Shown: in pieces, positions 57,701 to 64,000 of the stretch | Numbering within the stretch: the stretch's first letter is position 1 | Layout of the letters: each line of letters starts with the position of its first letter | Origin: Gigantopelta aegis | Taxonomy: Eukaryota; Mollusca; Gastropoda; Neomphalida; Peltospiridae | Reading direction: 5' to 3' | NCBI RefSeq assembly: GCF_016097555.1 | Contig: NC_054703.1 | Location: 2,295,920 to 2,359,919 of the forward strand | DNA: 64,000 nucleotides | Notes under the pieces: generated by a model | Databases searched by the model: none | The model's input: the letters and a program-made list of their open reading frames with translations, nothing else | What the model was told of the DNA's origin: nothing | Program-made: the position numbers and the translations under genes

Positions 57701-60700
57701 GTAGTTTTTAAATGTTAAAGCAAAATTTAATAAAAACATGATTTGCAATAGCTGTCATTATGCAACTTTATGATAGCACCTTTAATACCGGTATAATAGA
57801 TCACAAACTCAAAATGGTTCTTGACAGTTTTGCTCAAAAGGTACTTATAAATGTCTACAAATATTTTCTTTTGGAGAGGAATAGGAGTAAACTGTCATCA
57901 GAAACAGTCCTTTAAACAGCAATGAAACTAACACAAGTTGACCAAAATGTGCTATAGTCTGTTCCAATAAAGTGCACAAATCACCTGTTTACTGACATTT
58001 TTCTTTCAATTTCAAGAGTAAACACCACCTTGTACATCAATGAGAGCAAAAACAAGTAAATGCTAAATTAGGTAGACTATCATTAAATAGGTATTTACAA
58101 AATATTTACTTCTCTGTTTAATATGTAAGAAATAATCAACGAAAATCATTTTTATTCTATTTCCAACAGTACTATAGCTATAAATATAAATAAATAAATG
58201 ATTAAATAATTAAATAAATGAAACAAGAAAATCATTAAAAATCTGCAATTTAGAGTACATTATGTAATGCATAAACAGATTATAGTTATTAGAATAAATT
58301 ATCCTGATCTTCCTCCCCATTTGTGTAAATGTACAGTGTAACGATTACTTGACATACAATTTTTTGGGGGCTGGGTTTACCCATCTCCCTAAAGTATCAA
58401 AAATAAAATTTGTAATATATTCAACGTCTCTCTCAAAATAAAGTTAAATTTTCTTTGTTTAACGACCACTTGAGCACATTGATTTACTAATCATCAGCTA
58501 ATGTCAAACATTTGGTAATTCTCACACTAAGTGTTCAGATTAATCCTGCTACATTGTTCCATTAGCAGCAAGGGATCTTTTTTGTTTACTTTCCCACAGA
58601 CAGGACAACCCATACCCCGGCCTTTGATACATTAGTCATGGGAGCACTGGTTGGGACAGGAAAAAAGAATCACAGAATGAGTCCCCGAAGGAAAAAGAAG
58701 GAAATGTTTTATTTAATGACACACATTTTATTTATGATCATATGGCGTCGGACATATGGTTAAGGACCACACAGATATTGAGGAAGGAAACCCGCTGTCG
58801 CCACTTCATGGGCTACTCTTTTCGATTAGCAGCATGGGATCTTTTATATGCATTACTCCATAGACAGGATAGCACATACCATGGCCTTTGATGTACCAGT
58901 TGTGGTGCACTGGCTGGAGCGAGAATAGCTGACGGGAATCGATCTCAAACCGACCGCGCATCAAGTGAGTGCTTTACCACTGGGCTACGTCTTGCCCCTG
59001 GGTCCCCGAAGGAGGTTTGATCCTACAACCAAAGCCTTCTCAGCCAGATGAGCATTCTACCAACTGAGCTACATTCCGCTGATTCAGAAAATAAAGACCG
59101 TAGTACAAAATGGCCAAAACATTTACTGAAGTCAAAATAGTCCACTGTATTAACAGAACTTGAGAAATTAACTTGAGACAAGCATGGTTTAACACACTGA
59201 AAGATAAAACACACAACAAAACAACATTAGGTATACAAAATCAGACCAAAAAAAAAAAAACATTAAAAATTAGCGTGCCAATATGGACATAATGTTCATG
59301 ATTTGAAAATGATCATATTCCCTAGAAATGTTCCCAAATTAAAGAAATGAACTAAAGGTCAAGGCTAATATACTGCTGGCTGTACAATTTACATGAAGTC
59401 TAAATTTAAAGCTATATATTAATTTATATTTGAATTTCCTCAAGCACACACACACACACATACACATACAAAACACCACGGGCCTAATTCACTAAACTCT
59501 CGCAACTTTGCGATATCGCAGTGCAATGCTAAAAGACTTGCAAAGAGAATGCTTCGTTGTCTATCTGAGCCTAAGAGAGCTTTGTGAATTGGGCCCCAGC
59601 TACATATGTAGTGGCAGATATAAGATAGCCCCAGGGCCCCCACGACTCCCCTAAATTTTATGAGTTATATTTTTTTTTTCATTTTTTTTTCACTTTTTAC
59701 GTTGGAGAATCCGAGGAATCCTTTCGGCCACATGTCATTGGGGTCACCCTAAATAGATTTTCTGGAGTAAGTACCTTTTATCGCCTCCCCCATCAAAGTT
59801 CGGCGATACTGCTTGTTTGCGAAGCTCTTCCGTTTTACCCGTGTTTGAAAGGTTCTGGTTGTTGGGAGGTGTACATTTAGTGCTGGACTTGGTCTGAACT
59901 GGTACAAGATCTGGTTTGCTACTCAAGGAAGGATCTGAAAAAAAAAAAAAAATTATCATCCATTAAAGGCTTTTGTATGAGATATCACTGGCACTATAAT
60001 TTGTTTTATCTTCTGCGATATTCTCCTAGGAGATATCACTTCTTTTGTTACGTCACTGTGTGTTTCAGTGCTAAACCTATCATTAGTGACGTCACGCCTC
60101 TGTCGTTATGCTAGTTAACGAGTCTACAATTGTCACAAATGAAAAGAATGATAATGGATGATAAAAAGAATACATGTTTGCACACACTTGTGCAATTGGA
60201 AGCAATTATAATCAATCTGCATTTAAGCAGTGCCCACTAGATGAATTTAAAGAAATGTTTTATTTACGGTTATATGGTGTCAGATATATGGTTACGGACC
60301 ACACAGATATTGAGAGAGGAAACCCGCTGTCATCACGTCATGGGCTACTCTTTTCGATTAGCAGCAAGGGATCTTTTATATGCACCATCCCAGACTGGAT
60401 AGCACATACCATGACCTTTGCTACACCAGTTGTGGTGCACTGGATGGAGCGAGAAATAGCCCAATGGGCCCACTGACGGGTATCTATCCCAAACTGACCG
60501 CGCATCAAGCGACCGCTTTACCACTGGGCTATGTCTTGCCCCACAGTATCCAGAAGGTTAACTAACTTAAAATATTTATAAAAATTAGGAAAAAACTCAC
60601 TGCATTCGTCTGAGAAGCTGATCGTGCGCTGCGTTTTCTCTGGGACCCGCTTGTCACTGTTGGACGGCTCAGTCTGTTCCGTGATGGTCGACTGAGTCCG

Positions 60701-63174
60701 GGCGCGACTCACCTGGCCTTTCTTTTTAGATGGAGAATGTTTCAGAGCTGAAATTAAAGTACAGATACACAAAGTTAAAGTTTGTTTTATAAAACGACAC
60801 CACTAGAAGGTAGAAGGGAATGTTTTATTTAACAACACGCTCAACATATTTTATTTACAGTTATATGGCGTCAAACATATGGTTAAGGACCACACAGGAT
60901 GACACATACCATGGTCTTTGATATACCAGTCATGGGGCACTGGCTGGAACGAGAAATAGCCCAATGGGCCCACCAACAGGGATCGATTCCAGACCGACCG
61001 CATATCGAACGGGCGTTTTACCACTGGGCTATGTCCAGACAGGATAGCACATACCACAGCCTTTGTCCAGCTGTGGTGCACCAGATGGAACAAGAAAAAA
61101 CCCCCAAAAAACCAACCAATCAGTTGAATGGATCCACTGAGGTGGTTTGATCCTGCAATGCAAGCAGCTTAGGTGAGCACTCGACCGACTGAGCTACATC
61201 TCACCCCTCTAAAGTATAGATACATAAAATAAAAATATACCTCCTTTTTAGATGGTTAAAGTTAGTTTGATTTGCTCAACAACACTACTAGAGCACATTG
61301 ATTTATTAGTCCTCGGGAATTGGATGTCAAACATTTGTTAATTTTAAAATATAGTCTTAGAGAGGAAACCTGCACCATCCCACAGACAAGATAGCACACA
61401 CCACAGCCTTTTATATACCAGTTGTGGTGTAGAGGGGATCGGAAGGAAATGTTTTATTAAACGACACACTCAACACATTTTATTTATGGTTATATGGTGT
61501 CAGATATATGGTTGAGGACCACACAGATATTGAGAGAGGAAACTCACTATCACCACTTCATGGGCTACTCTTTAAAGCAGCAAGGGATCTTTTATATACA
61601 CCATCCCAAAGACAGGATAGTATACACCATAGCCTTTGTTACACCAGTTGTGGAGCACTGACTGGAACGAGAAATAGCCCAATGGGTCCACCGACGGGGA
61701 TCGATCCTAGACCGACCACGCATCAAGGGAACGCTTTACCACCGGGCTACATCCAGCCCCGATGGGGATCGATTCCAGACTAACCGTGCAGCAGGCGAGT
61801 GCATTACCACTCCCTTTTTAAGATGGACTATCTTTTGTAACAAAATACTGAATACCTATATGTTGTAATATTGTATTTTAAAGATACATACAGCAACATC
61901 TAAAGTGACAAATCCTAATTTTTAAACACATAAGGCATATTTTTCACTATTAAAGAGTTATTTTTGATAACTGAAATCAGCCATTACGTAGACTTTATTA
62001 TTTAGATTATTCATTTCCATACATTGAAGTGTTTCTGGTCATCGTGGTGTTTTTAATAGATTCACAAAACGCATGTTTCATATTTTTAAAAACGCACATG
62101 TGTCTGACAAGAAACGTTATGGAGAGTCGAGTTCTAGTCTCTTTTTAAGGGTATATCACCATGACAACATCACACTCTTGTTTCACTCTGTTGTAACTGT
62201 ATCCAGATGTGTTACATATTTGTAGATTAACTAAACTTAGTATTCATTTTCACGGGCTGAAACTAGGATCTGTGCGTTTAACTAAAAAACTTTTCAGCCC
62301 AACATTGATTGTCATATCAGATGTTTGACATGGTAATAATGGCTAAAGCGTGATAAAAAACAAAACAATGCCATTACAAATGGAATATTTTACAAAGCAA
62401 AACTAAGGAATTAAAAAAAAAAATTGGTCAAACCTCTAATAACAGATTTTATTACATACCTATTCAATCTTACTATAGTGATAAAGACATTGCTAAACCA
62501 TGTGATACATTTATCTCGTATCACACATATGTGCGATCTGGACCAGAACTTTTAAACAGGGAATTCTCTTTTTATTTTTACTGAAGTTAGCACCTTTTAT
62601 TTACTGACGTCATGTCTGATTTACCAAATTACGTCACATCGTATTTGAAACATTGCACAATATTGCCGCCAAGTATGATTCTTAACGTTAAATAAAGCCA
62701 TGAAAGGAGGATTGATTAATAGATTTAAGAAATTAAAACACTTTTGTAAAAAATAAAAGGTATGTAATACAGAACTTCAGATACATTATTTTTGCTTCCT
62801 ATTTACTGCACGAGATTGCGTAGTTCCTTGTGCAAAATAAACTTGTGTAATAGATAGGAAATGTAAACAACGTATATGAGTTCTGTATACTTACTCACCT
62901 TAGTGTTAACCTTTAGACTACTGGATTAATTTTGAACAAAAACCACGTTGAGTGGGTACAAGTTTATAATTTTTACTCACATATATTCACTTAAATGTTT
63001 TATAAATACATGAAATAAAGTTCATATATGAATCGGTAAGTATTATTTTCGTGTCTTTATTTGTAATTTTTATTATTTTAGATCGGCTAATGGTGATTAA
63101 AATTAGGCAAAAAATAGAAAAAGTTGCGTTTACTTACGGGCATTTGTGGCCAGCTGTCCAGTATTTATGTCCAT
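41033..63174 (-). CDS. Host gene, 7 exons, 439-residue Ser/Thr-rich protein of unknown function
   Basis: Exons (minus strand): 63174-63138, 60747-60601, 59934-59775, 56234-56223, 50755-50577, 48341-48163, 41638-41033. Every internal border is AG...GT and the phases (1, 1, 2, 2, 1, 0) match throughout; lengths sum to 1320 nt. The protein starts MDINTGQLATNAP with A at -3 and G at +4. It continues with a basic KHSPSKKKGQVSRARTQST stretch, an acidic RTISFSDEC motif, long Ser/Thr/Pro regions (PPLSLSESTPTHTDYTEGTP) and NSDHVQYSVSFVPEQLSPSK. The last exon is rich in Gly/His/Asn (LIVSTPQVPTPHVMHVHESG), then has an acidic patch (DDDDFEEILSKVDFDDD), a basic patch (RGSRRKLKT), GPDGGTWVKPSFVHMSLPGS and a Leu/Glu/Asp tail. 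No signal peptide, membrane segment or catalytic motif is visible; it is probably an intracellular, largely disordered protein. I do not recognise a family. Confidence 0.75.
41707..41767. repeat. (GA)n microsatellite near an acceptor
   Basis: GA repeats with CAGAGA interruptions. On the transcript strand it is a long (TC)n pyrimidine tract about 70 bases upstream of the exon-7 acceptor. Confidence 0.9.
41838..42139. mobile_element. TTAA-flanked MITE, 294 bp
   Basis: TTAA stands on both sides (41838-41841 and 42136-42139). The ends AGGGACATTCCTAATTTGCT and (inward) AGGGACATTCCCGAGTTTGC are inverted copies, and similarity continues to the gtaagatgtt words. It lies in host-gene intron 6, antisense or sense undefined. 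Confidence 0.8.
42629..42755. repeat. (AAT)n microsatellite
   Basis: About 125 bp of AAT/AAAT units. Leucine/tyrosine-rich antisense frames are artefacts. Flanks 42140-43390 are AT-rich intron with no recognisable gene. Confidence 0.9.
43399..44156 (-). repeat. Cluster of three SINEs in the same orientation
   Basis: 43399-43557 is an A2-tailed copy truncated at the body. 43558-43822 is a second, diverged copy whose tail starts exactly where the first stops. 43832-44156 is a nearly full copy including the head (gtctacgtgtagctctcgt variant) and tail. All read on the minus strand. Confidence 0.75.
44185..44414. mobile_element. Short TIR element (MITE), about 230 bp
   Basis: Ends cagggtttctgtcacagggt and (inward) cagtgtttctgccagaaaga. 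The interior (gggtatggcgccataccc, cctaaccctaaatataaccc) matches 4380-4624. Confidence 0.6.
44495..44540. repeat. 22-bp tandem duplication
   Basis: agcaatatggaaacagagat occurs twice in succession, with a third partial. Confidence 0.8.
44640..45014 (-). repeat. SINE tail fragments and one truncated family A copy
   Basis: Two short tails (44640-44690 and 44698-44790, both tgaggtgtcgataaac/tgaggtgtcattaaac type) precede a 5'-truncated copy at 44798-45014 that has lost about 55 bp of the body (from atatgg directly to aaaggaaacc). Confidence 0.7.
45108..45745. repeat. Direct duplication, about 320 bp x 2, partly SINE-derived
   Basis: gacaggacagtacatac, agaacactgagggtgattg, tttaccagtaatctacagc and gtaaatcccaaattttcg occur in the same order in 45108-45440 and 45441-45745. 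The block starts with SINE body wording (tcaaaggctatggtatgtac) and continues into non-SINE sequence, so a SINE piece was copied with its flank. Confidence 0.75.
45762..46055. repeat. About 75-bp tandem repeat, 4 copies
   Basis: The unit contains gtgttacatcattaaaaaaa, atatcccattccaatacctg, ctaaccatggccaaatgaat and ggatgtaactaaa. Copies differ by a few percent. Confidence 0.85.
46265..46664 (-). repeat. Mosaic SINE, full length
   Basis: Minus strand: the head accggcctcggtggcgtagt (A box) and gtactgggttcggatcccag (B box) is family B-like, as is gctcaatgggtaggtgtaaa. From ttgtgctatcctgcctgtgg onward it is the family A body, ending in gtgttgtcgttaaataaaaa. It shows the complete chimera also present at 38934 (truncated) and 51362. 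Confidence 0.85.
47158..47545. repeat. Direct duplication flanking a SINE head fragment
   Basis: aacatttctaaaacatttat, cagtcaggatttcatgtctg, gagcacgatttaatcataat and taccggcctcggtgg (47158-47280) recur at 47440-47545. Between them is a minus-strand family A head (47278-47385). Both copies end at the first 14-15 bases of a family B SINE. Confidence 0.6.
47530..47790 (+). repeat. SINE family B, full length
   Basis: The tRNA-like head accggcctcagtggtgtcgt (A box) and acagggttcgcaacccggta (B box) is followed by tcaatgggtaggtgtaaggc, cactaaccactaacaattaa, ccactgtcctggacagacag and the end cgtgcttgaaccgtaattgg. Pol III promoter boxes are in the expected order. Confidence 0.85.
48163..48341 (-). CDS. 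Host gene exon 6 (179 nt)
   Basis: Acceptor TTCTCTGTTGTTGTAG, donor ACG|GTGCGTAC. It encodes SNLNSDHVQYSVSFVPEQLS, then a Ser-rich stretch and ENLQEAPSLTMDADET. It enters in phase 1 and leaves in phase 0, joining LIVSTPQ of exon 7. The pyrimidine-rich sequence before the acceptor starts inside a SINE tail (48362-48405). Confidence 0.8.
48362..48782 (-). repeat. SINE cluster upstream of exon 6
   Basis: It comprises a family A tail (48362-48405), a nearly full A2 copy with head (48411-48716; head gggtgagatgtaacccagtg, B box tttgggatcgatccccgtca) and another tail fragment (48725-48782). All read on the minus strand, the same strand as the host gene. Confidence 0.8.
49043..49750. mobile_element. 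Partial TTAA-type element related to 31007-34527
   Basis: TTAA then AGGGAGAGTAAACCAAAACA looks like a TTAA-element terminus. The part at 49290-49745 (aatttacaaggcgcttctct, cttgtaaaaacacataaaag, gggactacgtaactggtcaa, cctgccaatcaggaatcaca) is homologous, inverted, to 33.33-33.88 kb. No matching right terminus is found before the minisatellite at about 49840, so the copy is probably truncated. Confidence 0.5.
49840..50545. repeat. Minisatellite, about 64-bp unit, roughly 10-11 copies
   Basis: The unit is aatacacaatcaccgtataa + taaactatttcacagacaag + ataccctttaattttgaaac + acag. Some units carry an extra gctagccatctagaaatta block. The array ends within 35 bp of the donor of exon 5 (50577). Confidence 0.85.
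50577..50755 (-). CDS. Host gene exon 5 (179 nt)
   Basis: Acceptor CTTGTTTCTTCAG, donor TTGG|GTAATG. The frame reads SDVMTTTCQSDEAVTTRFIP, then PPLSLSESTPTHTDYTEGTP and SFTTSSPSCSSDVL. Serine, threonine and proline make up nearly half. Phase 2 in, phase 1 out. Confidence 0.8.
50840..51361 (-). repeat. Tandem array of SINE 3' segments
   Basis: After several A2 tail pieces (50840-51050), a unit of about 110 bp occurs three times nearly unchanged (from about 51050, 51146 and 51258): aaagtttgttttgtttaacg, ccactagagcacattgattt, atcatcggctattggaagtc and tgacatatagtctttaaaga, followed by ggaa. It equals the last about 110 bases of an A2 SINE read on the minus strand, repeated head to tail without heads. 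Confidence 0.85.
51362..51728 (-). repeat. Mosaic SINE, full length
   Basis: Same structure as 46265-46664: family B-like head (ccaaccggcctcggtggcat, then actgggtttggatcccagtc), family A body, tail ggcgtcgttaaacaaaacaa. It forms the last and only complete member of the tandem tail array to its left. A deletion removes the aggctactctt block. Confidence 0.8.
52035..52195. repeat. About 50-bp tandem repeat
   Basis: aaataaacgttctttcattt, gtttactaactaaattttca and ataaataaac recur three times with variation. The region 51730-52530 is otherwise featureless intron. Confidence 0.6.
52532..54135 (+). mobile_element. Intact-looking Tc1-type transposon, about 1.6 kb
   Basis: The terminal inverted repeats are perfect over at least 27 bp: ACTACTCAAAAGAATTTAAG (continuing GGTCA) at the left and its reverse complement at the right, with TA-rich flanks consistent with a TA duplication. 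The single gene between them has no stop or frameshift. It lies in host-gene intron 4, opposite in orientation to the gene. Confidence 0.85.
52900..53880 (+). CDS. Tc1-family DD34E transposase, full length
   Basis: Cut-and-paste transposase, 326 residues from the chosen start MVRLQLTIEDRGRAVTWLQD. An upstream Met at 52786 would add 38 residues that do not look like the family. N-terminal paired helix-turn-helix DNA-binding region: NVALRLGVSQSVVGRLWQRY, then the NRPRSGRPRST linker motif (GRPR). Catalytic residues: Asp in VMFTDESRFSL, Asp in GAVLQDDNARPHHDR, Glu in WPAYSPDLAPIEHAWDELGR, with 34 residues between the last two (DD34E). The glycine-rich RFGGGSVMVWGGIS stretch is present. Nothing is broken, so activity is possible. 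Base composition is more GC-rich than the intron around it. Confidence 0.93.
   Translation: MVRLQLTIEDRGRAVTWLQDGNTQRNVALRLGVSQSVVGRLWQRYQATNSVRNRPRSGRPRSTTNREDRYITNIALHQRTTTARRLRDNLRTATGTRVSDQTIRNRLRANNLRCRRQAVRPPLLPRHRTARRHWYTLHLRWQCVQWGRVMFTDESRFSLQFNDGRVRVYRRPGERFADVNVRQRHRFGGGSVMVWGGISIHHRTPLYVVDGNLNGIRYLNEVIRPLVLPGLQQIGGGAVLQDDNARPHHDRLVTDFLRQQGIARMDWPAYSPDLAPIEHAWDELGRRVRDNHAPPANLHDLGQLLMAEWQAIPQEFFRRLIHSMKQ
54305..54419. repeat. Fold-back palindrome, arms about 52 bp
   Basis: tgattttatgaaatgagtgt, then cttgtattgccagggcaaga on the left pairs with tcttgcccgggcaatacaag, then cgagtgtcataaaatca on the right, around a ggtaatacatgtata loop. It resembles a snap-back MITE; gatacagtt-type flanks are not diagnostic. 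Confidence 0.75.
54937..55193 (-). repeat. SINE family A, 5'-truncated
   Basis: Minus strand: the body (gcatataaaagatcccttgc, aagagtagcccatgaagtga, cgacagcgggtttcctctct) and the tail gcgtcgttaaataaaacatt are well preserved. The head beyond ccattgggctagttttt is lost. Confidence 0.85.
55395..55570 (-). repeat. GC-rich dispersed repeat D, copy 4 (partial)
   Basis: gcatgccagcacgggcgacc, aaccctttcctgtcctggac, gacaggcatgcgctacaaca and gctctgaatgtgcacgtaaa parallel the 5' part of the other copies, on the minus strand. A poly-C run precedes it at 55291. Confidence 0.55.
55655..56112 (+). repeat. SINE family B with internal insertion
   Basis: The head ccagcctcggtggtgtcgcg, gtttcgcagcccagtaccag and gactcaatgggtaggtgtaa precede an unrelated block of about 170 bp (about 55800-55985). 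The copy then resumes with gactaaccactaacaactat, ccactgtcctggacaggcag and gcttgaaccttaattggata to the gaaatgaaatgaaa tail. Confidence 0.8.
56223..56234 (-). CDS. Host gene exon 4: 12-nt microexon
   Basis: AATGTGGTATAG lies between a strong acceptor (tttcctctttcacag) and the donor GTATGA. It adds MWYR (with split arginine codons) between GGGDKR of exon 3 and SDVMTTT of exon 5. Exon 3 ends and exon 5 begins in phases that also join directly, so skipping it keeps the frame. Frame-neutral microexons of this size are usually alternatively spliced, often in neurons (general knowledge). Confidence 0.55.
   Translation of the reverse strand, partial: NVV
56676..57418. mobile_element. Harbinger-type MITE carrying a 12-unit minisatellite
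   Basis: The right end reads inward gggccctgttccacgaagcg, then atcttagccctaagat. The left end reads tgtccacgaagcaatcttag, with the terminal GGGCCC lost. The terminus resembles that of the Harbinger at 3263-10393 (GGCCCCGTTCCACGAA). Between the ends lie twelve 58-bp units. Confidence 0.7.
56694..57390. repeat. 58-bp minisatellite, 12 units, with flipping palindromic core
   Basis: The unit is aactaagtgcatagggtagc + tacatgtatgcgtttaaggt + aatcttag-GGC-taagatc. In most units the core is CTTAGGGCTAAG; in three places (the first unit junction, near 56867 and near 57271) it is CTTAGCCCTAAG, the exact reverse complement. The other bases are almost invariant (one tgcatttaagg near the end), so the array is young. 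Confidence 0.9.
57462..57665 (-). repeat. SINE family A2, internally deleted
   Basis: Minus strand: the head ttgccctgtggtaaagctga, a shortened body (gcatataaaagatcccgtgc, gggtttcctttttaatacta) and the tail gcaatgtcattaaataaaac. About 80 bp of the head-body junction are missing. Confidence 0.75.
58446..59079 (-). repeat. Nested SINEs with a visible target-site duplication
   Basis: A family A body with head type C (cggaatgtagctcagttggt, gtaggatcaaacctccttcg) is split by a complete family A copy at 58693-59001. The 12-bp sequence gtccccgaagga stands on both sides of the inner copy (58681-58692 and 59002-59013), the duplication left by its insertion. The inner copy has head ggggcaagacgtagcccagt and B box ttgagatcgattcccgtcag. 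Confidence 0.85.
59481..59597. mobile_element. Short MITE, about 115 bp
   Basis: Inverted ends gggcctaattcactaaactc and (inward) gggcccaattcacaaagctc, with an interior cgcaactttgcgatatcgca palindromic word. The termini recall the GGGCC..TTCAC type of the CGTAAA-rich MITEs. Confidence 0.65.
59775..59934 (-). CDS. Host gene exon 3 (160 nt)
   Basis: A T-rich acceptor ending TTTTTCAG, donor AAAAG|GTACTT. Frame: PSLSSKPDLVPVQTKSSTKC, TPPNNQNLSNTGKTEELRKQ, AVSPNFDGGGDK. Phase 1 in, phase 2 out. Confidence 0.75.
60246..60542 (-). repeat. SINE family A, nearly full length
   Basis: Minus strand: head ggggcaagacatagcccagt, B box gtttgggatagatacccgtc, and body complete to cggttatatggtgtc; the tail is cut at acggttatttt. 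Its head end lies 59 bp from the exon-2 donor. Confidence 0.85.
60601..60747 (-). CDS. Host gene exon 2 (147 nt)
   Basis: Acceptor TTTAATTTCAG, strong donor TGCA|GTGAGT. Frame: LKHSPSKKKGQVSRARTQST, ITEQTEPSNSDKRVPEKTQR, TISFSDEC. The basic cluster could be a nuclear-localisation signal; RTISFSDE looks like a phosphorylation-type site (inference). Confidence 0.8.
60775..61206 (-). repeat. SINE pieces: two tails, a deleted copy and a type-C head
   Basis: A2 tail at 60775-60800; a family A copy at 60812-61035 that jumps from ggaccacacagg to atgacacatacc (body deletion); then at 61036-61206 the 5' half of a type-C-headed SINE (gagatgtagctcagtcggtc, gcaggatcaaaccacctcag). Confidence 0.75.
61256..61808 (-). 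repeat. SINE cluster, A2 fragment plus full family A copy
   Basis: 61256-61440 is an A2 copy with a deletion between gtttcctctct and the cagacaagatagc block. 61441-61760 is a full family A copy (head ggctggatgtagcccggtgg, B box tctaggatcgatccccgtcg). A second head fragment follows at 61760-61808. Confidence 0.8.
61809..63130. other. Host gene intron 1, no further features
   Basis: AT-rich, without SINE, MITE or coding signals that I can support. Confidence 0.6.
63138..63174 (-). CDS. Host gene exon 1, coding part (37 nt)
   Basis: ATG at 63174-63172 in context AATAATGG gives MDINTGQLATNA and ends C|GTAAGT in phase 1, fitting exon 2. An upstream ATG (63233-63231, MNSSFKKNSGQK) is in another frame. 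It runs past the start without a stop up to the donor, and would meet a stop after eight codons of exon 2, so I treat it as an overlapping uORF rather than the start. Confidence 0.65.
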
Positions 63175-63600
63175 TATTCCCGATAACAGTGGTTTTCTGA
63201 CCAGAATTTTTTTTAAAACTACTATTCATATTGCAATATTTGGTAATTTTCGTTGTTGGTAAAACGATCAAATTTATTATCAAATTAGCTGTTACAATCA
63301 GCTATCGATCCCTGAAAATTACCGCGACGTGCCGCCATTGTTGTCAAGCGAAAATACTTGCCGAAAACCACTTTTTGAACTCAAAATTTCAAGGTATTTT
63401 CAATTGAAAAAATCAAAACAAAAACCACCATTTTGAAAAAAAATCTTTTTTCTTTAATTATATTTCCGTTTCCGGTGAGTGTCGTGTGCAAAACGGCGGG
63501 AAATATGAATTGTGGAATGCACTGTGTACAGTGTACAGTATATCGATTGACGTGACGTCGGGCGAGATATCTCGCCTGCAGTAGTCAGAAGGTTAAAGAT
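63175..63600 (-). promoter_or_regulatory. Probable 5' UTR/promoter region of the host gene
   Basis: caacaatggcggcacgtcgc on the minus strand near 63330 contains an ATGGCGGC word like the YY1-type element common at metazoan start sites, with several CpGs (also cgacgtcacgtcaatcg near 63550). No TATA box is convincing. The location follows from exon 1; there is no transcript evidence. Confidence 0.35.
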
Positions 63601-63639
63601 GAGACTGAATACAATACTTACGAGTAGGTACTTTCCTAA

Positions 63640-64000
63640 AGACACGCGTGGAGAAGAATGCGAGGTATCGGTTAGCATAATAGCTTGGTCTATGTACAGA
63701 AATCGTATCCTGAAAAAAAGAAAAAAACCCCATAAAAACAACTGGGAACAAAAAGTGTGTTAGCACAGTAGCTTGGTCTACGTACAGAAGTCGTATCCTG
63801 AAAGAAAGAAAAAATGGAAACAAAAAGTGTTGTATCTTAGTGCAGTAGTTTGGTCTATGTACAGAATTGGTATCCTGAAAAAAAAAAAAAAAACCCAACT
63901 GGAACATAAAGTGTTGTATGTTAACACAGTATCTTGGTCTATGTACAGAAATGGCAATCTGGAAAAAAAAAAAAAAAAAAACCCATAAAAACTGGGAACA
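63640..64000. repeat. About 80-bp tandem repeat, at least 4 copies, running off the window
   Basis: agcttggtctatgtacagaa occurs near 63683, 63770, 63847 and 63928 (spacing 87, 77 and 81), each followed by tcgtatcctgaaa, an A-rich run and an actgggaacaaaaagtgt piece. Open frames across it on both strands are repeat artefacts. Confidence 0.85.

Overview
The window is eukaryotic nuclear DNA, almost certainly from a mollusc and most likely a gastropod. This rests on AT-rich, intron-rich sequence, long simple repeats, no operons, and dozens of copies of tRNA-derived SINEs with a body type I associate with gastropod genomes; no species can be named from sequence alone. Most of the window is mobile-element sequence and introns. 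I read all features by eye; exon boundaries come from splice signals and phase, not from transcripts.

One host protein-coding gene can be assembled with good support. It lies on the minus strand from about 63.17 kb (start codon) to 41.03 kb (stop). Seven exons, all with GT-AG borders and matching phases, give a 439-residue Ser/Thr-rich, probably disordered protein that I do not recognise. It includes a 12-nt, frame-neutral microexon. Its introns hold roughly two thirds of the SINE copies, an intact Tc1-type transposon, a MITE containing twelve 58-bp units, a 64-bp minisatellite and several palindromes.

Left part (0-13 kb): SINE 3' pieces; a GC-rich dispersed repeat split by a 0.77-kb TIR element; then a 7.13-kb PIF/Harbinger transposon (3263-10393). 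The Harbinger has CAG target duplications and the family's convergent gene pair: a HARBI1-type nuclease on the plus strand, and a seven-exon Myb/SANT-like protein on the minus strand. Next come a 418-bp element with perfect 54-bp inverted repeats and the 3' end of a non-LTR retrotransposon (RNase H region).

Middle (13-41 kb): short TIR elements with many CGTAAA motifs, an exon-like HTH_psq/CENP-B-type DNA-binding segment, a possible pair of host exons near 26.2-26.9 kb, a Tigger-like element, and a nested stack of TTAA-flanked elements (30.65-34.59 kb). The inner TTAA element carries a decayed THAP-type domain and a GC-rich 1.5-kb insertion. That insertion encodes an unrecognised basic/proline-rich protein, and a fragment of a second copy lies at 16.1 kb. 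This repeated ORF family is the best candidate here for something undescribed.

Right part (41-64 kb): the host gene, with tandem, nested and mosaic SINEs in its introns, ending in a tandem repeat at 63.64-64.0 kb.
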